Source of the DNA: Lentihominibacter butyricus
GTDB taxonomy: Bacteria > Bacillota > Clostridia > Peptostreptococcales > Anaerovoracaceae
Assembly (NCBI RefSeq): GCF_025567305.1
Contig: NZ_JAOQJP010000008.1
Location: 72,516-136,515 of the forward strand
Length of the DNA stretch: 64,000 nt
Direction: 5' to 3'
Part shown: positions 51,780 through 60,809 of the stretch, one piece after another
How positions within the stretch are numbered: the first letter of the stretch is position 1
Layout: each line of letters begins with the position of its first letter
Made by a program: the position numbers and the translations under genes
The notes under the pieces: model-generated
Told to the model about the DNA's origin: nothing
What the model saw: only the letters and a program-made list of their open reading frames with translations
Database searches by the model: none

Positions 51780-54272
51780 ATGACATGGCCTTTTGAAAAT
51801 GATACCAGTGACATTGAAAAGAAGCTGGCAAAGCGCAGTTTGCATCGTGAACGGCAGCGTAATTTATTTGCAATCATTGCTCTTGTGCTAACTGCATTTA
51901 TGATAACTGCGACATTCAGTATTGGTTTTAGTTACTTTGAAACCTACCAAATGCAACAAATTCGGTTAATGGGAACTACCGCTGATGTCGGAATCACAAA
52001 TGTAACAGAAAATCAGTTGGTTGAAATTTCAAAATCAAACCTTGTCCTTGACGTAGGTATACAGCAGCGTTTAGGCAGTGTTGATACAGAGCAACTGCAA
52101 AATGCGAGATTAGGTATAGTTTGGATAGATGATACCGAGTGGGGAACCCACCGTCTGCCTACTATATCAAGTGTTGTAGGAAATTACCCATCAAGTAAAA
52201 ACGAAATTATGCTACCTACATGGGTGCTTGAACAGATGGGCATTTCTGATCCGCAAATAGGGATGGAGATTGTGTTGTCGTACCAAATTGGCGATAGCTA
52301 TAATTATGTCTCAGACACCTTTTTGCTGTCGGGCTACTATACGGACTACATTCCAATGCGCACAAATAATCGTGGTTATGTTTATGTTTCATCCGCTTTT
52401 AAGGATAGCTTAAATGTATCACTGGATAATAGTGTTACGGCAATGATCCGTTTTCAAGGCAATGATAATGCTGACAAAAACTGTGAAAGATTGCGGCGTG
52501 AGATTGACTTTACAGAAGGGCAAACATTTGAAATTGTACCATTAGAACAGGCAAATGGTGGAACTATTATTTTAGCTGTAATAATTTTAGCAGTTTTTAT
52601 ATCCTTTAGCGGCTATCTGCTGATTTATAATATTCTTTATGTCTCTGTCGTAAAAGATGTGCAATTCTATGGCCGTCTTAAAACGATTGGAATGACCCAA
52701 AGGCAGATAAAGAGAATTATCTATAAGCAGGCAATCAGAATCTCTTGTATTGGTATTCCGATTGGTCTGTTACTTGGTGCGGTTGTTTCCTTTGGCATTG
52801 TTCCTTACTTCCTGAATATGATGTATTCAACAAATTCTGATGTGGGAACAAAAGTATCTTTTTCGCCGTTTATTTTCATAGGAGCGGCCATATTTACGTT
52901 CATTACCGTTATGATTGCAAGCATGAAGCCCGCCAAAATTGCCGGAAATGTTTCACCAATAGCAGCACTCCAATATACAGCAGCCAGCACAAAGAGCAGC
53001 GCCAGAAATTGTAGCAAAATGAAGTTGTCCAGAATGGCATGGAACAATGTCTTTCGTAATGCTAAGAGTACAACCCTTGTTTTTGCATCGCTTTTTTTCG
53101 GCCTTTCCTTGTTCCTTGTCGTCACAGGGCTATTACATGGTTTAAGCCCGGAGAATTATGTGAGCCAATGGGGAGTAAGCGATTTTGCACTCACATATAG
53201 TATCCACGAAAGAGAAGATTTAATTTCCAGCGAAATGGTTTCAGAGATTGGTCAGCTTGACGGCATTGAGAATTTGAGGTTGACCTATGCACCTTATCCT
53301 CAAGTAGCAGCAGATGTTGTATATGACGATGCTGTATTTCACGAGTTTCTTGCGTCATTAGACGGAGTAAACGGCATTGATTTTTCTGATCCGGCAAAAT
53401 TAGAAAATTATCAGCAAAACTTTTTTAGCGGGGTTTTTGGAATTGACAGTGCATATTTGGAAGAAATCAATAAAACCTTAAACTTGCCTATTGACACGTC
53501 TGCCTTTGAACAAGGAAAGGTTGTGCTGCTGTCCAAAACAGTAGAAGGCCTTATTCAGCCAGGGCAGGAAATAACAATCCAGACGCAGAACGGACAGCAT
53601 TCCTTTATTGTAGCGAACGGTTATTTGAATGAAGGGTTTCGAGCAGGAGGAGGCAATGAGAGAGGGACGGCTCCTGATTTGTATATTAGTCAAACAGCTT
53701 TGAAAGAACTCTTTCCGCAATATAGAGTGTTCCGCGTGGCCTTTGATACGGATGGTCAACATGACGAAAGTATACTGCAAGAATTAAAGCAAATCACCGC
53801 ATCACAAGCTAACATTGATATTATATCCCGATATGAACGGCGAGAAGAAATGCAGGAATATCTCATTACAGCAAAGGTTTTAGGAACAGGGTTGTCCGTG
53901 ATCCTGCTGCTTGTTGGTGTCATGAACTTTGTCAATACAATGGTTGTCAATGTAAATACTCGGCGCTATGAATTAGCTGTTCTTGAAAGCATTGGAATGA
54001 CAAAGCGACAAATCAAACGAATGCTATTTATGGAAGGTTTCTATTATTGGGGCGTTTCCCTTTCCCTTGCAGTCACCATTGGAACAGCAATCTTCATCTT
54101 GCTATATATGATTTTTAGTAAAGTGGCCTATTATGCTGTTTTCTCCTATCCATTTATCCCACTGGTGCTGGTGTCTGGACTGGTGTTGCTAATCTGCCTT
54201 ATTGTGCCTATATGGGTCTACAAAACTGACGTTAACCTTCCAGTTGTGGAGCGATTGCGGTTGACAGAGTGA
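51780..54272 (+). CDS. FtsX-family ABC permease
   Basis: 830 residues. Membrane helix near the N-terminus (LFAIIALVLTAFMITATFSIGF), large outer domain (~60-245), three helices (~250-380), a second helix plus outer domain (~430-680), and a C-terminal helix trio (VLGTGLSVILLLVGVMNFVNTM..., LYMIFSK..., IPLVLVSGLVLLICLIVPIW). FtsX repeats twice: FYGRLKTIGMTQRQIKRIIYKQA and ELAVLESIGMTKRQIKRMLFMEG. This two-lobed layout belongs to peptide exporters or resistance pumps like BceB relatives and VanX-associated permeases. RBS GGAGG. A+T-rich compared with the ATPase gene, so it has been transferred from another source. Confidence 0.9.
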   Translation: MTWPFENDTSDIEKKLAKRSLHRERQRNLFAIIALVLTAFMITATFSIGFSYFETYQMQQIRLMGTTADVGITNVTENQLVEISKSNLVLDVGIQQRLGSVDTEQLQNARLGIVWIDDTEWGTHRLPTISSVVGNYPSSKNEIMLPTWVLEQMGISDPQIGMEIVLSYQIGDSYNYVSDTFLLSGYYTDYIPMRTNNRGYVYVSSAFKDSLNVSLDNSVTAMIRFQGNDNADKNCERLRREIDFTEGQTFEIVPLEQANGGTIILAVIILAVFISFSGYLLIYNILYVSVVKDVQFYGRLKTIGMTQRQIKRIIYKQAIRISCIGIPIGLLLGAVVSFGIVPYFLNMMYSTNSDVGTKVSFSPFIFIGAAIFTFITVMIASMKPAKIAGNVSPIAALQYTAASTKSSARNCSKMKLSRMAWNNVFRNAKSTTLVFASLFFGLSLFLVVTGLLHGLSPENYVSQWGVSDFALTYSIHEREDLISSEMVSEIGQLDGIENLRLTYAPYPQVAADVVYDDAVFHEFLASLDGVNGIDFSDPAKLENYQQNFFSGVFGIDSAYLEEINKTLNLPIDTSAFEQGKVVLLSKTVEGLIQPGQEITIQTQNGQHSFIVANGYLNEGFRAGGGNERGTAPDLYISQTALKELFPQYRVFRVAFDTDGQHDESILQELKQITASQANIDIISRYERREEMQEYLITAKVLGTGLSVILLLVGVMNFVNTMVVNVNTRRYELAVLESIGMTKRQIKRMLFMEGFYYWGVSLSLAVTIGTAIFILLYMIFSKVAYYAVFSYPFIPLVLVSGLVLLICLIVPIWVYKTDVNLPVVERLRLTE

Positions 54273-54369
54273 GTTTAATCAAATAGCAAAACATCCTTAG
54301 ATCAATCATATCGAAGCGGAGCAGATTTTAGCTGCTCCGCTTCTTTAGTATTTTTCAAAAAATTCTTTT

Positions 54370-54436
54370 GAAATGTCCGAGCTTTGTAACAATTCAGCCT
54401 GTTTTTCTGTCGAAATCAAAGGCACCTCGGACATTT
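54370..54436 (+). promoter_or_regulatory. Orphan second copy of the regulated promoter
   Basis: GAAATGTCCGAGC-TTTGTAACAATTC (54370-54395), then ~30 bases and CTCGGACATTTATAG (54426-54440): the same motif order as upstream of the ABC ATPase. No gene follows in this direction before the converging DUF6076 gene. It looks like the promoter of a lost second transporter, or it drives a small RNA. Confidence 0.6.
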
Positions 54437-54528
54437 ATAGTTCTTCCAAAAGTTTGATGATAATATTACCATTCATGGAAGAAGCAATCTGTTATTGCAA
54501 TAATGCGAAATTGACGATAGAAAGTTTT

Positions 54529-55569
54529 TCATATCTCGGTCAGCTCAACAATTACATTACTCTGCTGATACAGCCAGTCCGTAAATTCTTTCGGGCTGGC
54601 CGTTCCTGTTTTTACAGCCTTTTTTCTCTGTAAGGCTTCTTTCTTAAAGTCGGAAAAGGAAGCCTGTATTTTTTCCAGACGGTCAGCCGGAAAGCCTGCG
54701 GTATTTTTTACCCGGTTTATTTTGTTGCGCCAGTTCTGGCATTCATTTTTATAAAGCAGGTCATAGTTATTTTCTCTTGACCTCTCGTCAAATTCCCGCT
54801 TGTTTTGAAGCGCCTGTGCTTTTCGGCACTTGTCGCTGCACAGCTCATACCGCTGGCTCTTTGCCAGAAAATATTTTCCACAGACCTTGCACCGCCGGAA
54901 GCAAAGCCCCCAGTCATTCAGCCTGTTCAGATAATAGGTAATCAACGGGTAGAGGGACGCATAGGCAGACACACATTCTTCTGTGCGCCGGTTGTCCGGG
55001 AACCAGAGGTCAAGCCGGGTATCTTCTGACGGTGCGCCTTTGAAATAAAGGCTGCCAGCTTGAAATTGTTTCGGTTTTCCTGTCTCCCTGTCAAAGCTCA
55101 TGGTTTCGTTTTGGAATACCCCGGTCAGTCTGCTCATTTTATCCATGAAGCGGTCACAGGCAGCGTTACGGTCACGGGGTTCTCTGGCAAGCAGATAGCT
55201 GTTCCAGATACGGAACGCCACATACATTTTCAGAGGGTCGTTGCTAAGATATTTCTCCCAAAGAAATTCGCTTGCCGCCTGCTCCAGCTCCGGCTGTTTC
55301 CATCGGTTGGAGTGGAGAGCTTGCCGCAGCGGAGAAAGCCCGTATAAGTTCCAGTCTCTGTCCGTGTCACGCTCAAAGTTTATCAAAAAAGTTCCCAGTG
55401 GGCGTGTCATATCACAAAGCACCTCTGCGTTTTGGCTCCCGTTCAGACGGAAGCGGATCTGCTGTTCTTCCCCAATCAAAATCCGCTCTTTCATTTTCTT
55501 CCTGTCCAGCGTCAGGACAAACAAAATCCTCTCAAAACATGGCTCATGCCGTATAAACTGATTCTCCAT
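54529..55569 (-). CDS. DUF6076 protein with CxxC zinc site
   Basis: About 346 residues. Near residue 225 it has CFRRCKVCGKYFLAKSQRYELCSDKCRKAQ, a zinc-ribbon with CxxC...CxxxC, as in CGNR-like proteins. Rest of the protein is helical and mostly charged; no enzymatic motif. DUF6076 genes are a regular part of Tn1549-like and related elements of gut Firmicutes. The start at 55569 has an SD-like AGGGGATAGGG; ATG at 55629 lacks one. It is the only element gene on the minus strand. Confidence 0.72.
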   Translation of the reverse strand: MENQFIRHEPCFERILFVLTLDRKKMKERILIGEEQQIRFRLNGSQNAEVLCDMTRPLGTFLINFERDTDRDWNLYGLSPLRQALHSNRWKQPELEQAASEFLWEKYLSNDPLKMYVAFRIWNSYLLAREPRDRNAACDRFMDKMSRLTGVFQNETMSFDRETGKPKQFQAGSLYFKGAPSEDTRLDLWFPDNRRTEECVSAYASLYPLITYYLNRLNDWGLCFRRCKVCGKYFLAKSQRYELCSDKCRKAQALQNKREFDERSRENNYDLLYKNECQNWRNKINRVKNTAGFPADRLEKIQASFSDFKKEALQRKKAVKTGTASPKEFTDWLYQQSNVIVELTEI

Positions 55570-55871
55570 CCCTATCCCCTGCCTTTGTTTATGGTAATTA
55601 TATAATTCAGTTATATCCGTTACACTCATGGTATCGCAGAATCATTGTTTTGTCAAGGATAGTACGCTATGATGATTGCGGTTGGTAATTTCGTACCGCA
55701 CAGTACCTTGACAAGTGAATGACCGTCCAAAAGGGATATGACCGGCAGGAGAAGTGACGCATTCGGCGCACCAATGCAGGGAAACACCGCAGGAATGGGG
55801 CAGGAAAACGGCTTTTGGGGAGAACGGCAACAGGAAGCATTTTAACCTATTTGATTTATGGGAGGAACAGA

Positions 55872-56096
55872 ATGAACGATAAAAAGAGATTGAACAGCTA
55901 CGAGGATTTACCGCTGGTTCTGGATGTGGCGGACATTCAGCGGATTATGGGAATTTCAAGAGCGAGCGCCTATGAGCTGGTACACACACCCGGCTTTCCA
56001 GCGTTCCGCAGGGGCAGACTTATCAAGGTCAGCAAAATTGCTTTCTTTGAATGGATGGCAAAAGGCTCCGAAACCGTACCGGGAAGCGACAAATAA
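55872..56096 (+). CDS. Excisionase-like HTH protein of the element
   Basis: 74 residues: LVLDVADIQRIMGISRASAYELVHTPGFPAFRRGRLIKVSKIAFFEWMAKG is a MerR/Xis-type winged HTH. RBS GGAGGAAC. Its role may be control of mobilization or excision. Large serine recombinases of the TnpX type do not need a tyrosine-type Xis, so gene regulation is the more likely job. Confidence 0.84.
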   Translation: MNDKKRLNSYEDLPLVLDVADIQRIMGISRASAYELVHTPGFPAFRRGRLIKVSKIAFFEWMAKGSETVPGSDK

Positions 56097-56243
56097 GCGT
56101 GAGGTATCATTCCCTGACTTGCAATACTGCCGCACTTTCCAAAGGGGCATACAGAGGGAAAAAAACTTAAAAATGATACCGAGACGCTACATCAAAACAG
56201 CCTATCTGCGTACATCAGATAGAAACGGAGAAAGGAGCCGGTT

Positions 56244-56447
56244 ATGGCAAGAATGAGTAACAAGCGGCGGTTGGAATGGTCTTTCTTCTTAAATGACCGC
56301 AGCCGTATCACTTACAACGAACTGTGCCGGAAATGCCAGCACGAATGTAAACAGAGCTTCCGGGCGGTTGTGGTTGACTGCCCGAAGTATCTTTCCAAGC
56401 GTTCCAAGAAAAAGGACAAGACTGCCGGAAACGGCAAAATCCCTTAG
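56244..56447 (+). CDS. Small conserved element protein with paired cysteines
   Basis: 67 residues, basic. Cysteines in CRKCQHECK (~29-37) and DCPKY suggest a metal site. The sequence NKRRLEWSFFLNDRSRITYN at the start and CPKYLSKRSK at the end recur in Tn1549-like elements. RBS AAAGGAGCCGG. No function known. Confidence 0.65.
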   Translation: MARMSNKRRLEWSFFLNDRSRITYNELCRKCQHECKQSFRAVVVDCPKYLSKRSKKKDKTAGNGKIP

Positions 56448-56449
56448 GA

Positions 56450-56500
56450 ACTAAGGGCGCACTTCTATACATAGTCTAAAGACCATGTATCGTGCGTCCT
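56450..56500 (-). other. Candidate MobQ-type oriT
   Basis: On the minus strand GAAGTGCGCCCTTAG (56465-56451) closely matches the RSF1010/MobQ nic core (TAAGTGCGCCCT). Next to it CGCAC...TATACAT pairs with ATGTATCGTGCG (56458-56496), a hairpin of the sort relaxases recognise. It lies upstream of DUF3847 and the MobA/MobL relaxase. The rest of 56501-56733 has no gene; CCGCAAAGAG...CTCTGCGG with TTTT near 56619-56645 looks like a terminator. Confidence 0.65.
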
Positions 56501-56733
56501 GCGGAGCTTACCTCTGCCGCTGATAAAATCAGCAATCCGAGGTCTGCGTTCGCTTCGCTCCGACAAGGTGGCTACACCCCCTTGCGCCGCTAAAGCGGCT
56601 ATCCCCTGTGTACCCGCCGCAAAGAGAAATCCGCTCTGCGGTTTTCCCTTTTCATCGGGTTTTATAGAAGCACTGACACACGGACTGTCTGCGGATGGTC
56701 TTTCTTTATCTTATCAGCAAAGGATGTGAGAAC

Positions 56734-57051
56734 ATGGAAAAATCTTTGGAACAGTTGAAGCAGGAATATGAAAAAACCACTGTCCTGCTGGAACAGGAAA
56801 AACGGAAAATGCAGCGTTTGAAAAACCGGCAGGCGTATCTGGAAAGCGGTTCCCGGAAACAGAGGACGCACCGGCTGATTACCCGTGGGGCAGCTATTGA
56901 GAGCATTGCACCACAGACAAAGGAGCTATCCGAAGCGGAATTTTATTCCCTCATGGAAAGCATTTTGAATCTGCCGCAGGCGGAGCATTTCATCCGGTCT
57001 GCCACAGAGAACCACGCCCGTATTTCCGGGCAGGAGAAAGGCGGTGACTAA
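56734..57051 (+). CDS. DUF3847-family accessory mobilization protein
   Basis: 105 residues: an N-terminal coiled coil (LEQLKQEYEKTTVLLEQEKRKMQRLKNRQAYLE, about 4-37), then RTHRLITRGAAIESIAP and ELSEAEFYSLMESILNLP. DUF3847 genes stand directly before MobA/MobL relaxase genes in many elements, and the protein is thought to help at oriT. RBS GGATGTGAG. The stop at 57049-57051 lies right before the relaxase ATA start. Confidence 0.82.
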   Translation: MEKSLEQLKQEYEKTTVLLEQEKRKMQRLKNRQAYLESGSRKQRTHRLITRGAAIESIAPQTKELSEAEFYSLMESILNLPQAEHFIRSATENHARISGQEKGGD

Positions 57052-57053
57052 GG

Positions 57054-58526
57054 ATAGCACTTTATCATTTTTCAATCGCACAGATCAAGCGCAGCGCCGG
57101 TCAGAGCGCCATTGCCAGCGCAGCCTATCGAGCCGGGGAGCGTCTTTACAGCAGCTACTATGGAGAAGTCAGCGACTACACCAAAAAGGGCGGCGTGATC
57201 GCTTCGGAAATCATGCTGCCGCCCCATGCGCCGGAAATATATCTTGACCGGGCGACCCTCTGGAATGCTGTGGAGAACTGCGAGAAACATCCAAAAGCAC
57301 AGCTTGCCTATTCCTTTGATATTGCCATGCAGAATGAATTGACGCTGGAAGAAAACATGGAGCTGGCGAGGAAGTTCGTACAGGAGCAGTTTGTGACAAA
57401 AGGCATGATTGCCGACCTTGCTTTTCACAGCCCGGAGAAAGAGGACGGCGGCATCCCTAACCCGCATTTTCATGTGATGACAACCATGCGCCCTTTGAAC
57501 CCGGATGGCACATGGGGACAAAAACAGCGTCGGGAATATCTTCTTGATGAAGATGGAAACCGAATCCGGGATAAAAACGGCGATTATATGTTTAACGCTG
57601 TCCATACAACAGACTGGCATGAGCCGGAAACGCTGGAACACTGGCGGGAGCAGTGGGCGGCTGCCGTTAATACAAAATTTGAGGAAAAAGGGCTGGATGT
57701 GCGTATCGACCACCGTTCCTATGTGCGGCAGGGGCTTGACCTGATACCTACTGTCCACGAGGGAGCTAATGTCCGGCAGATGGAAGCAAAGGGCATCCGC
57801 ACCGAGAAAGGGGAACTGAACCGCTGGATTAAAGCCACCAACCGGCTCATGCAGGATGTGAGGAAGAAGATCAAAGCCCTGTTTGTCTGGATGGCAGAGG
57901 TAAAAGAAGAACTTTCCAAACCGCAGACACCGAGCCTTGCCGACCTGTTGATCGCTTATTACAACCAGCGCAACGCAGGGGCATGGAGCAATAAAGCCAG
58001 AACCGGAAACTTAAAGCAGTTTGCCGAAGCCGTCAATTATCTGACGGAAAACAAGCTGCTCACATTAGAGGATTTGCAGGAGCGTCTTTCCTCTGTCAAC
58101 GAAGAATTTGAAGCGTTAAGCGACTCCATGAAAAAGAAATCTGCCCGGATAAAGGAATTGCAGGAATTGATACGGGAGGGCGAGAATTACCAGCGGCTAA
58201 AACCTGTTCATACGGAATTGAACAATATCAAGTTTAAGAAACAGAGGGAGAAATTTGAAACATCCCACGATGCGGAGTTACGGCTGTTTTATGCCGCCCG
58301 CCGTATTTTGAAAGAAAAACTGGACGGAAAACCCATTGCCCTGAAAGCATGGAAACAGGAATACGCACAGTTAAAAACAGAGTATGCCGAACTGTCTCCG
58401 CAGCACAAGCCACTCCGGGAGGAAGTCATACGGCTACGGCAGGTGCAGAACGCCGTAGATACCGCACTGCGCCGGAGGGAGCAGCCACAGGCAGTACAGA
58501 GAAAGAAACATGAGATGGAGCTATGA
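57054..58526 (+). CDS. MobA/MobL (MobQ) relaxase, with non-standard ATA start
   Basis: Nicks oriT and pilots DNA in transfer. The frame begins at ATA (57054) and reads ALYHFSIAQIKRSAGQSAIASAAYRAGERLYSSYYG, the conserved MobA/MobL N-terminus where homologues have Met-Ala. The catalytic Tyr lies in this region. The next usable start, GTG 57195, would remove it. Later motifs: GGIPNPHFHVMTTMRP (metal-binding HxH), WR..W, DHRSYVRQGLDLIPTVH. The C-terminal half is coiled coil (DLQERLSSVNEEFEALSDSMKKKSARIKELQ). A stop codon lies at 57045 in the same frame, so no upstream start exists. Either AUA is used at low rate or transfer is crippled. Confidence 0.85.
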   Translation: MALYHFSIAQIKRSAGQSAIASAAYRAGERLYSSYYGEVSDYTKKGGVIASEIMLPPHAPEIYLDRATLWNAVENCEKHPKAQLAYSFDIAMQNELTLEENMELARKFVQEQFVTKGMIADLAFHSPEKEDGGIPNPHFHVMTTMRPLNPDGTWGQKQRREYLLDEDGNRIRDKNGDYMFNAVHTTDWHEPETLEHWREQWAAAVNTKFEEKGLDVRIDHRSYVRQGLDLIPTVHEGANVRQMEAKGIRTEKGELNRWIKATNRLMQDVRKKIKALFVWMAEVKEELSKPQTPSLADLLIAYYNQRNAGAWSNKARTGNLKQFAEAVNYLTENKLLTLEDLQERLSSVNEEFEALSDSMKKKSARIKELQELIREGENYQRLKPVHTELNNIKFKKQREKFETSHDAELRLFYAARRILKEKLDGKPIALKAWKQEYAQLKTEYAELSPQHKPLREEVIRLRQVQNAVDTALRRREQPQAVQRKKHEMEL

Positions 58527-58573
58527 TATAACCGGCAGCTTTACCGCTACCAGTATTTTTATGGAGGGAGCAT

Positions 58574-59314
58574 TTGAATGTATTTGAAGCGGTGAAACAG
58601 TCTGTTACCACCCGGCAGGCTGCTTCATTCTATGGAATCCGGGTGGGGAGAAACGGCATGGTCTGCTGTCCATTCCACAATGACCGCACGCCCAGCATGA
58701 AAGTGGACAGCCGCTTTTACTGCTTCGGCTGCGGGGCTTCCGGGGATGTGATCGACTTTGCCGCTTTGCTGCATGGATTGGGGAAACGGGAAGCTGCGGT
58801 CAGGCTTGCGGAGGACTTCGGCGTTTCCTATGAGAAATCCGGCAATGCGCCGCCAGATAGGAAGCGTCACAACAGGTCACAGCCCCGACAAAAATCAGCG
58901 GAGCAGAGATTTCAGGAAACGGAACGGTATTGTTTCCGGGTGCTATGCGATTATCTGCGCCTGCTGGAGCATTGGAAAACAGCACACGCCCCACAGCCGC
59001 AGGATGCCATCTGGCATCCTCTTTTTGTGGAAGCGTTGCAGAGGATAAGCTACACAGAATACCTTTTGGATATTTTGTTATACGGAGAAATAGAAGAAAA
59101 AGCGGCATTGATCGCCGCACAGGGAAAGGAGGTGTTGCGGCTTGAACAGCGAATTTCAGAGCTTGCCGCCGGAAACGCAGGAAGCGGTCAAAAGGACGAT
59201 GGACACAATGGAACCGGCGCAGACACCGGAAGAAATCCGGGAGACATTAGAGGGGACGCAGAAAGGCGGCGTGAAGAACAGCATCCGAAACTGCCTGACG
59301 GTGTTCCAGCGTGA
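58574..59314 (+). CDS. DNA primase-like protein with CHC2 zinc finger
   Basis: 246 residues; CHC2 zinc finger near residues 29-60 (VCCPFHNDRTPSMKVD...FYCFGCGASGDVIDFAALLHG). No TOPRIM domain follows, so it supplies the DNA-binding part of a primase only; the C-terminus is helical and ends in a charged tail overlapping the next gene by 173 bases. Begins with TTG (58574) after GGAGGGAG. It probably takes part in replication of the excised circle together with the VapE-like protein. Confidence 0.82.
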   Translation: MNVFEAVKQSVTTRQAASFYGIRVGRNGMVCCPFHNDRTPSMKVDSRFYCFGCGASGDVIDFAALLHGLGKREAAVRLAEDFGVSYEKSGNAPPDRKRHNRSQPRQKSAEQRFQETERYCFRVLCDYLRLLEHWKTAHAPQPQDAIWHPLFVEALQRISYTEYLLDILLYGEIEEKAALIAAQGKEVLRLEQRISELAAGNAGSGQKDDGHNGTGADTGRNPGDIRGDAERRREEQHPKLPDGVPA

Positions 59315-60539
59315 CCCTCTGTTTCGCGGGGCGCTGCGCCTGAACCTTTTGACGGAGCAGATTGACATTGTGAAGCCGCTGGGCTGGGAGCGCACCAGTA
59401 CCACGCTGACCGACATGGACATGAACTACCTGCTTTTGTATCTGGAAGAAAATTACGGGCTTACCAGCGAGAAAAAGGTGCAGAGCGCCATCAAGATTGT
59501 TGCCAATGAAAACCGCTACCATCCAGTCAGGGATTACCTGAACAGCCTGCAATGGGACGGCACAGAGCGCATCCGTTACGCCCTGCATCACTTTCTGGGA
59601 GCCGATACGGACGAATACACCTATGAAGCCTTGAAACTGTTCCTGATGGGAGCCATCCGGCGGGTATTCAGACCGGGGAGCAAGTTTGAGGTCATGCTCT
59701 GTCTGGTTGGTGGTCAGGGAGCCGGGAAATCTACCTTTTTCCGGCTGCTGGCAGGCAGGGACGAATGGTTTTCAGACGATTTGAAAAAGCTGGACGATGA
59801 AAATGTGTACCGCAAGCTGCAAGGGCATTGGATTATCGAGATGTCGGAGATGATTGCCACAGCCAACGCCAAGAGTATTGAGGAAATCAAGTCATTCTTA
59901 AGCCGCCAGAAAGAAACCTACAAAGTGCCGTATGAGACACATCCGGCAGACCGGCTGCGGCAATGTGTATTTGGAGGGACGACCAACCGGCAGGACTTTT
60001 TGCCCCGTGACCGCACCGGCAACCGGCGCTTTCTCCCCGTGACGGTGTACCCGGAACGGGCGGAGGTTCACATACTGGACGATGAAGCGGCGGCGAGGGC
60101 GTATATCGAACAGATGTGGGCGGAAGCCATGACGGTTTATCGCAGTGGGAAGTATAAGCTGTCATTCAGCATGGAAATGAACCGATACCTGAACGCCCAC
60201 CAGCAGGACTTTATGCAGGAAGACACACAGGCCGGCATGATCTACGCCTATTTGGAGGACTACACCGGCGACAGGGTATGTTCCAAGCAGCTTTATGAGG
60301 AAGCGCTGGGGAACTTAAATTCCCCGGCAGACTGGGAGACACGGGCAATCTGCGAGATTATGAATACCGGCATTGCGGGCGGCATCATACAGGGCTGGGT
60401 AGCCTACAAAAGCCCGAAGCGGTATAAGAAATACGGTTCTCAAAAAGGCTGGGAGCGTGTCAACCAAGCTCCGCCGGAGGGGGACGGTTTTCAGGAAATC
60501 ACGGAAGAAGAAGCCCGGCAAATGGAACTTCCATTCTGA
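59142..60539 (+). CDS. VapE/D5-like replication ATPase
   Basis: 465 residues. Virulence-associated E family core: YHPVRDYLNSLQWDGTERI (~125-143), Walker A LVGGQGAGKSTFF, Walker B region GHWIIEMSEM, SFLSRQKETYKVPYE, and FGGTTNRQDFLPRDRTGNRRFLPV (sensor). VapE proteins are SF3-like helicase relatives used in replication of mobile elements. TTG start with AAAGGAGGTG eight bases before. It overlaps the primase gene. The GGTTGAC array follows directly, as expected if this protein acts at an adjacent origin. Confidence 0.88.
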   Translation: MNSEFQSLPPETQEAVKRTMDTMEPAQTPEEIRETLEGTQKGGVKNSIRNCLTVFQRDPLFRGALRLNLLTEQIDIVKPLGWERTSTTLTDMDMNYLLLYLEENYGLTSEKKVQSAIKIVANENRYHPVRDYLNSLQWDGTERIRYALHHFLGADTDEYTYEALKLFLMGAIRRVFRPGSKFEVMLCLVGGQGAGKSTFFRLLAGRDEWFSDDLKKLDDENVYRKLQGHWIIEMSEMIATANAKSIEEIKSFLSRQKETYKVPYETHPADRLRQCVFGGTTNRQDFLPRDRTGNRRFLPVTVYPERAEVHILDDEAAARAYIEQMWAEAMTVYRSGKYKLSFSMEMNRYLNAHQQDFMQEDTQAGMIYAYLEDYTGDRVCSKQLYEEALGNLNSPADWETRAICEIMNTGIAGGIIQGWVAYKSPKRYKKYGSQKGWERVNQAPPEGDGFQEITEEEARQMELPF

Positions 60540-60733
60540 AAAGCCACCGGTTGACAGTTTGGTTGACGCTTTGGTTGACAGCCGGTTGACGGGGAAAAGC
60601 CTGATATTTGGGGCATTTCTCTCCTTTGTCAACCATGTCAACCAAGAAATCAAAGAAAAAGTAAAAAGTAATAATAGAGCGCCTATGGATTGTTTTCAAA
60701 GTCTTTTCTGCCGGTTGACACGGTTTGGTTGAC
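60459..60733. repeat. Cluster of GGTTGAC repeats, candidate iterons
   Basis: GGTTGAC at 60549, 60561, 60573 and 60584 (12, 12 and 11 bp apart), then its complement GTCAACC at 60628 and 60637, then GGTTGAC again at 60713 and 60727, plus GTCAACC at 60459 inside vapE. Regular ~12-bp spacing is close to one helical turn. The stretch 60540-60809 has no gene. A replication origin or a repressor array are the two obvious readings. Confidence 0.7.
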
Positions 60734-60809
60734 ACGGAGACAGTCTGCGGCTGTACACCTGTCTGACATTCCCTTGTCGGGCATATTTCATTTATGGAGG
60801 TAACTGCCT

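Noticed and set aside
54373..54633. Open frame of 86 codons after the ABC permease
   Set aside because: It begins in the regulatory motif and runs into the 3' end of the converging DUF6076 gene; no RBS and no family resemblance.
60457..60732. Open frame reading VDSLVDALVDS
   Set aside because: The reading comes from the GGTTGAC repeats; it overlaps vapE, and there is no RBS.
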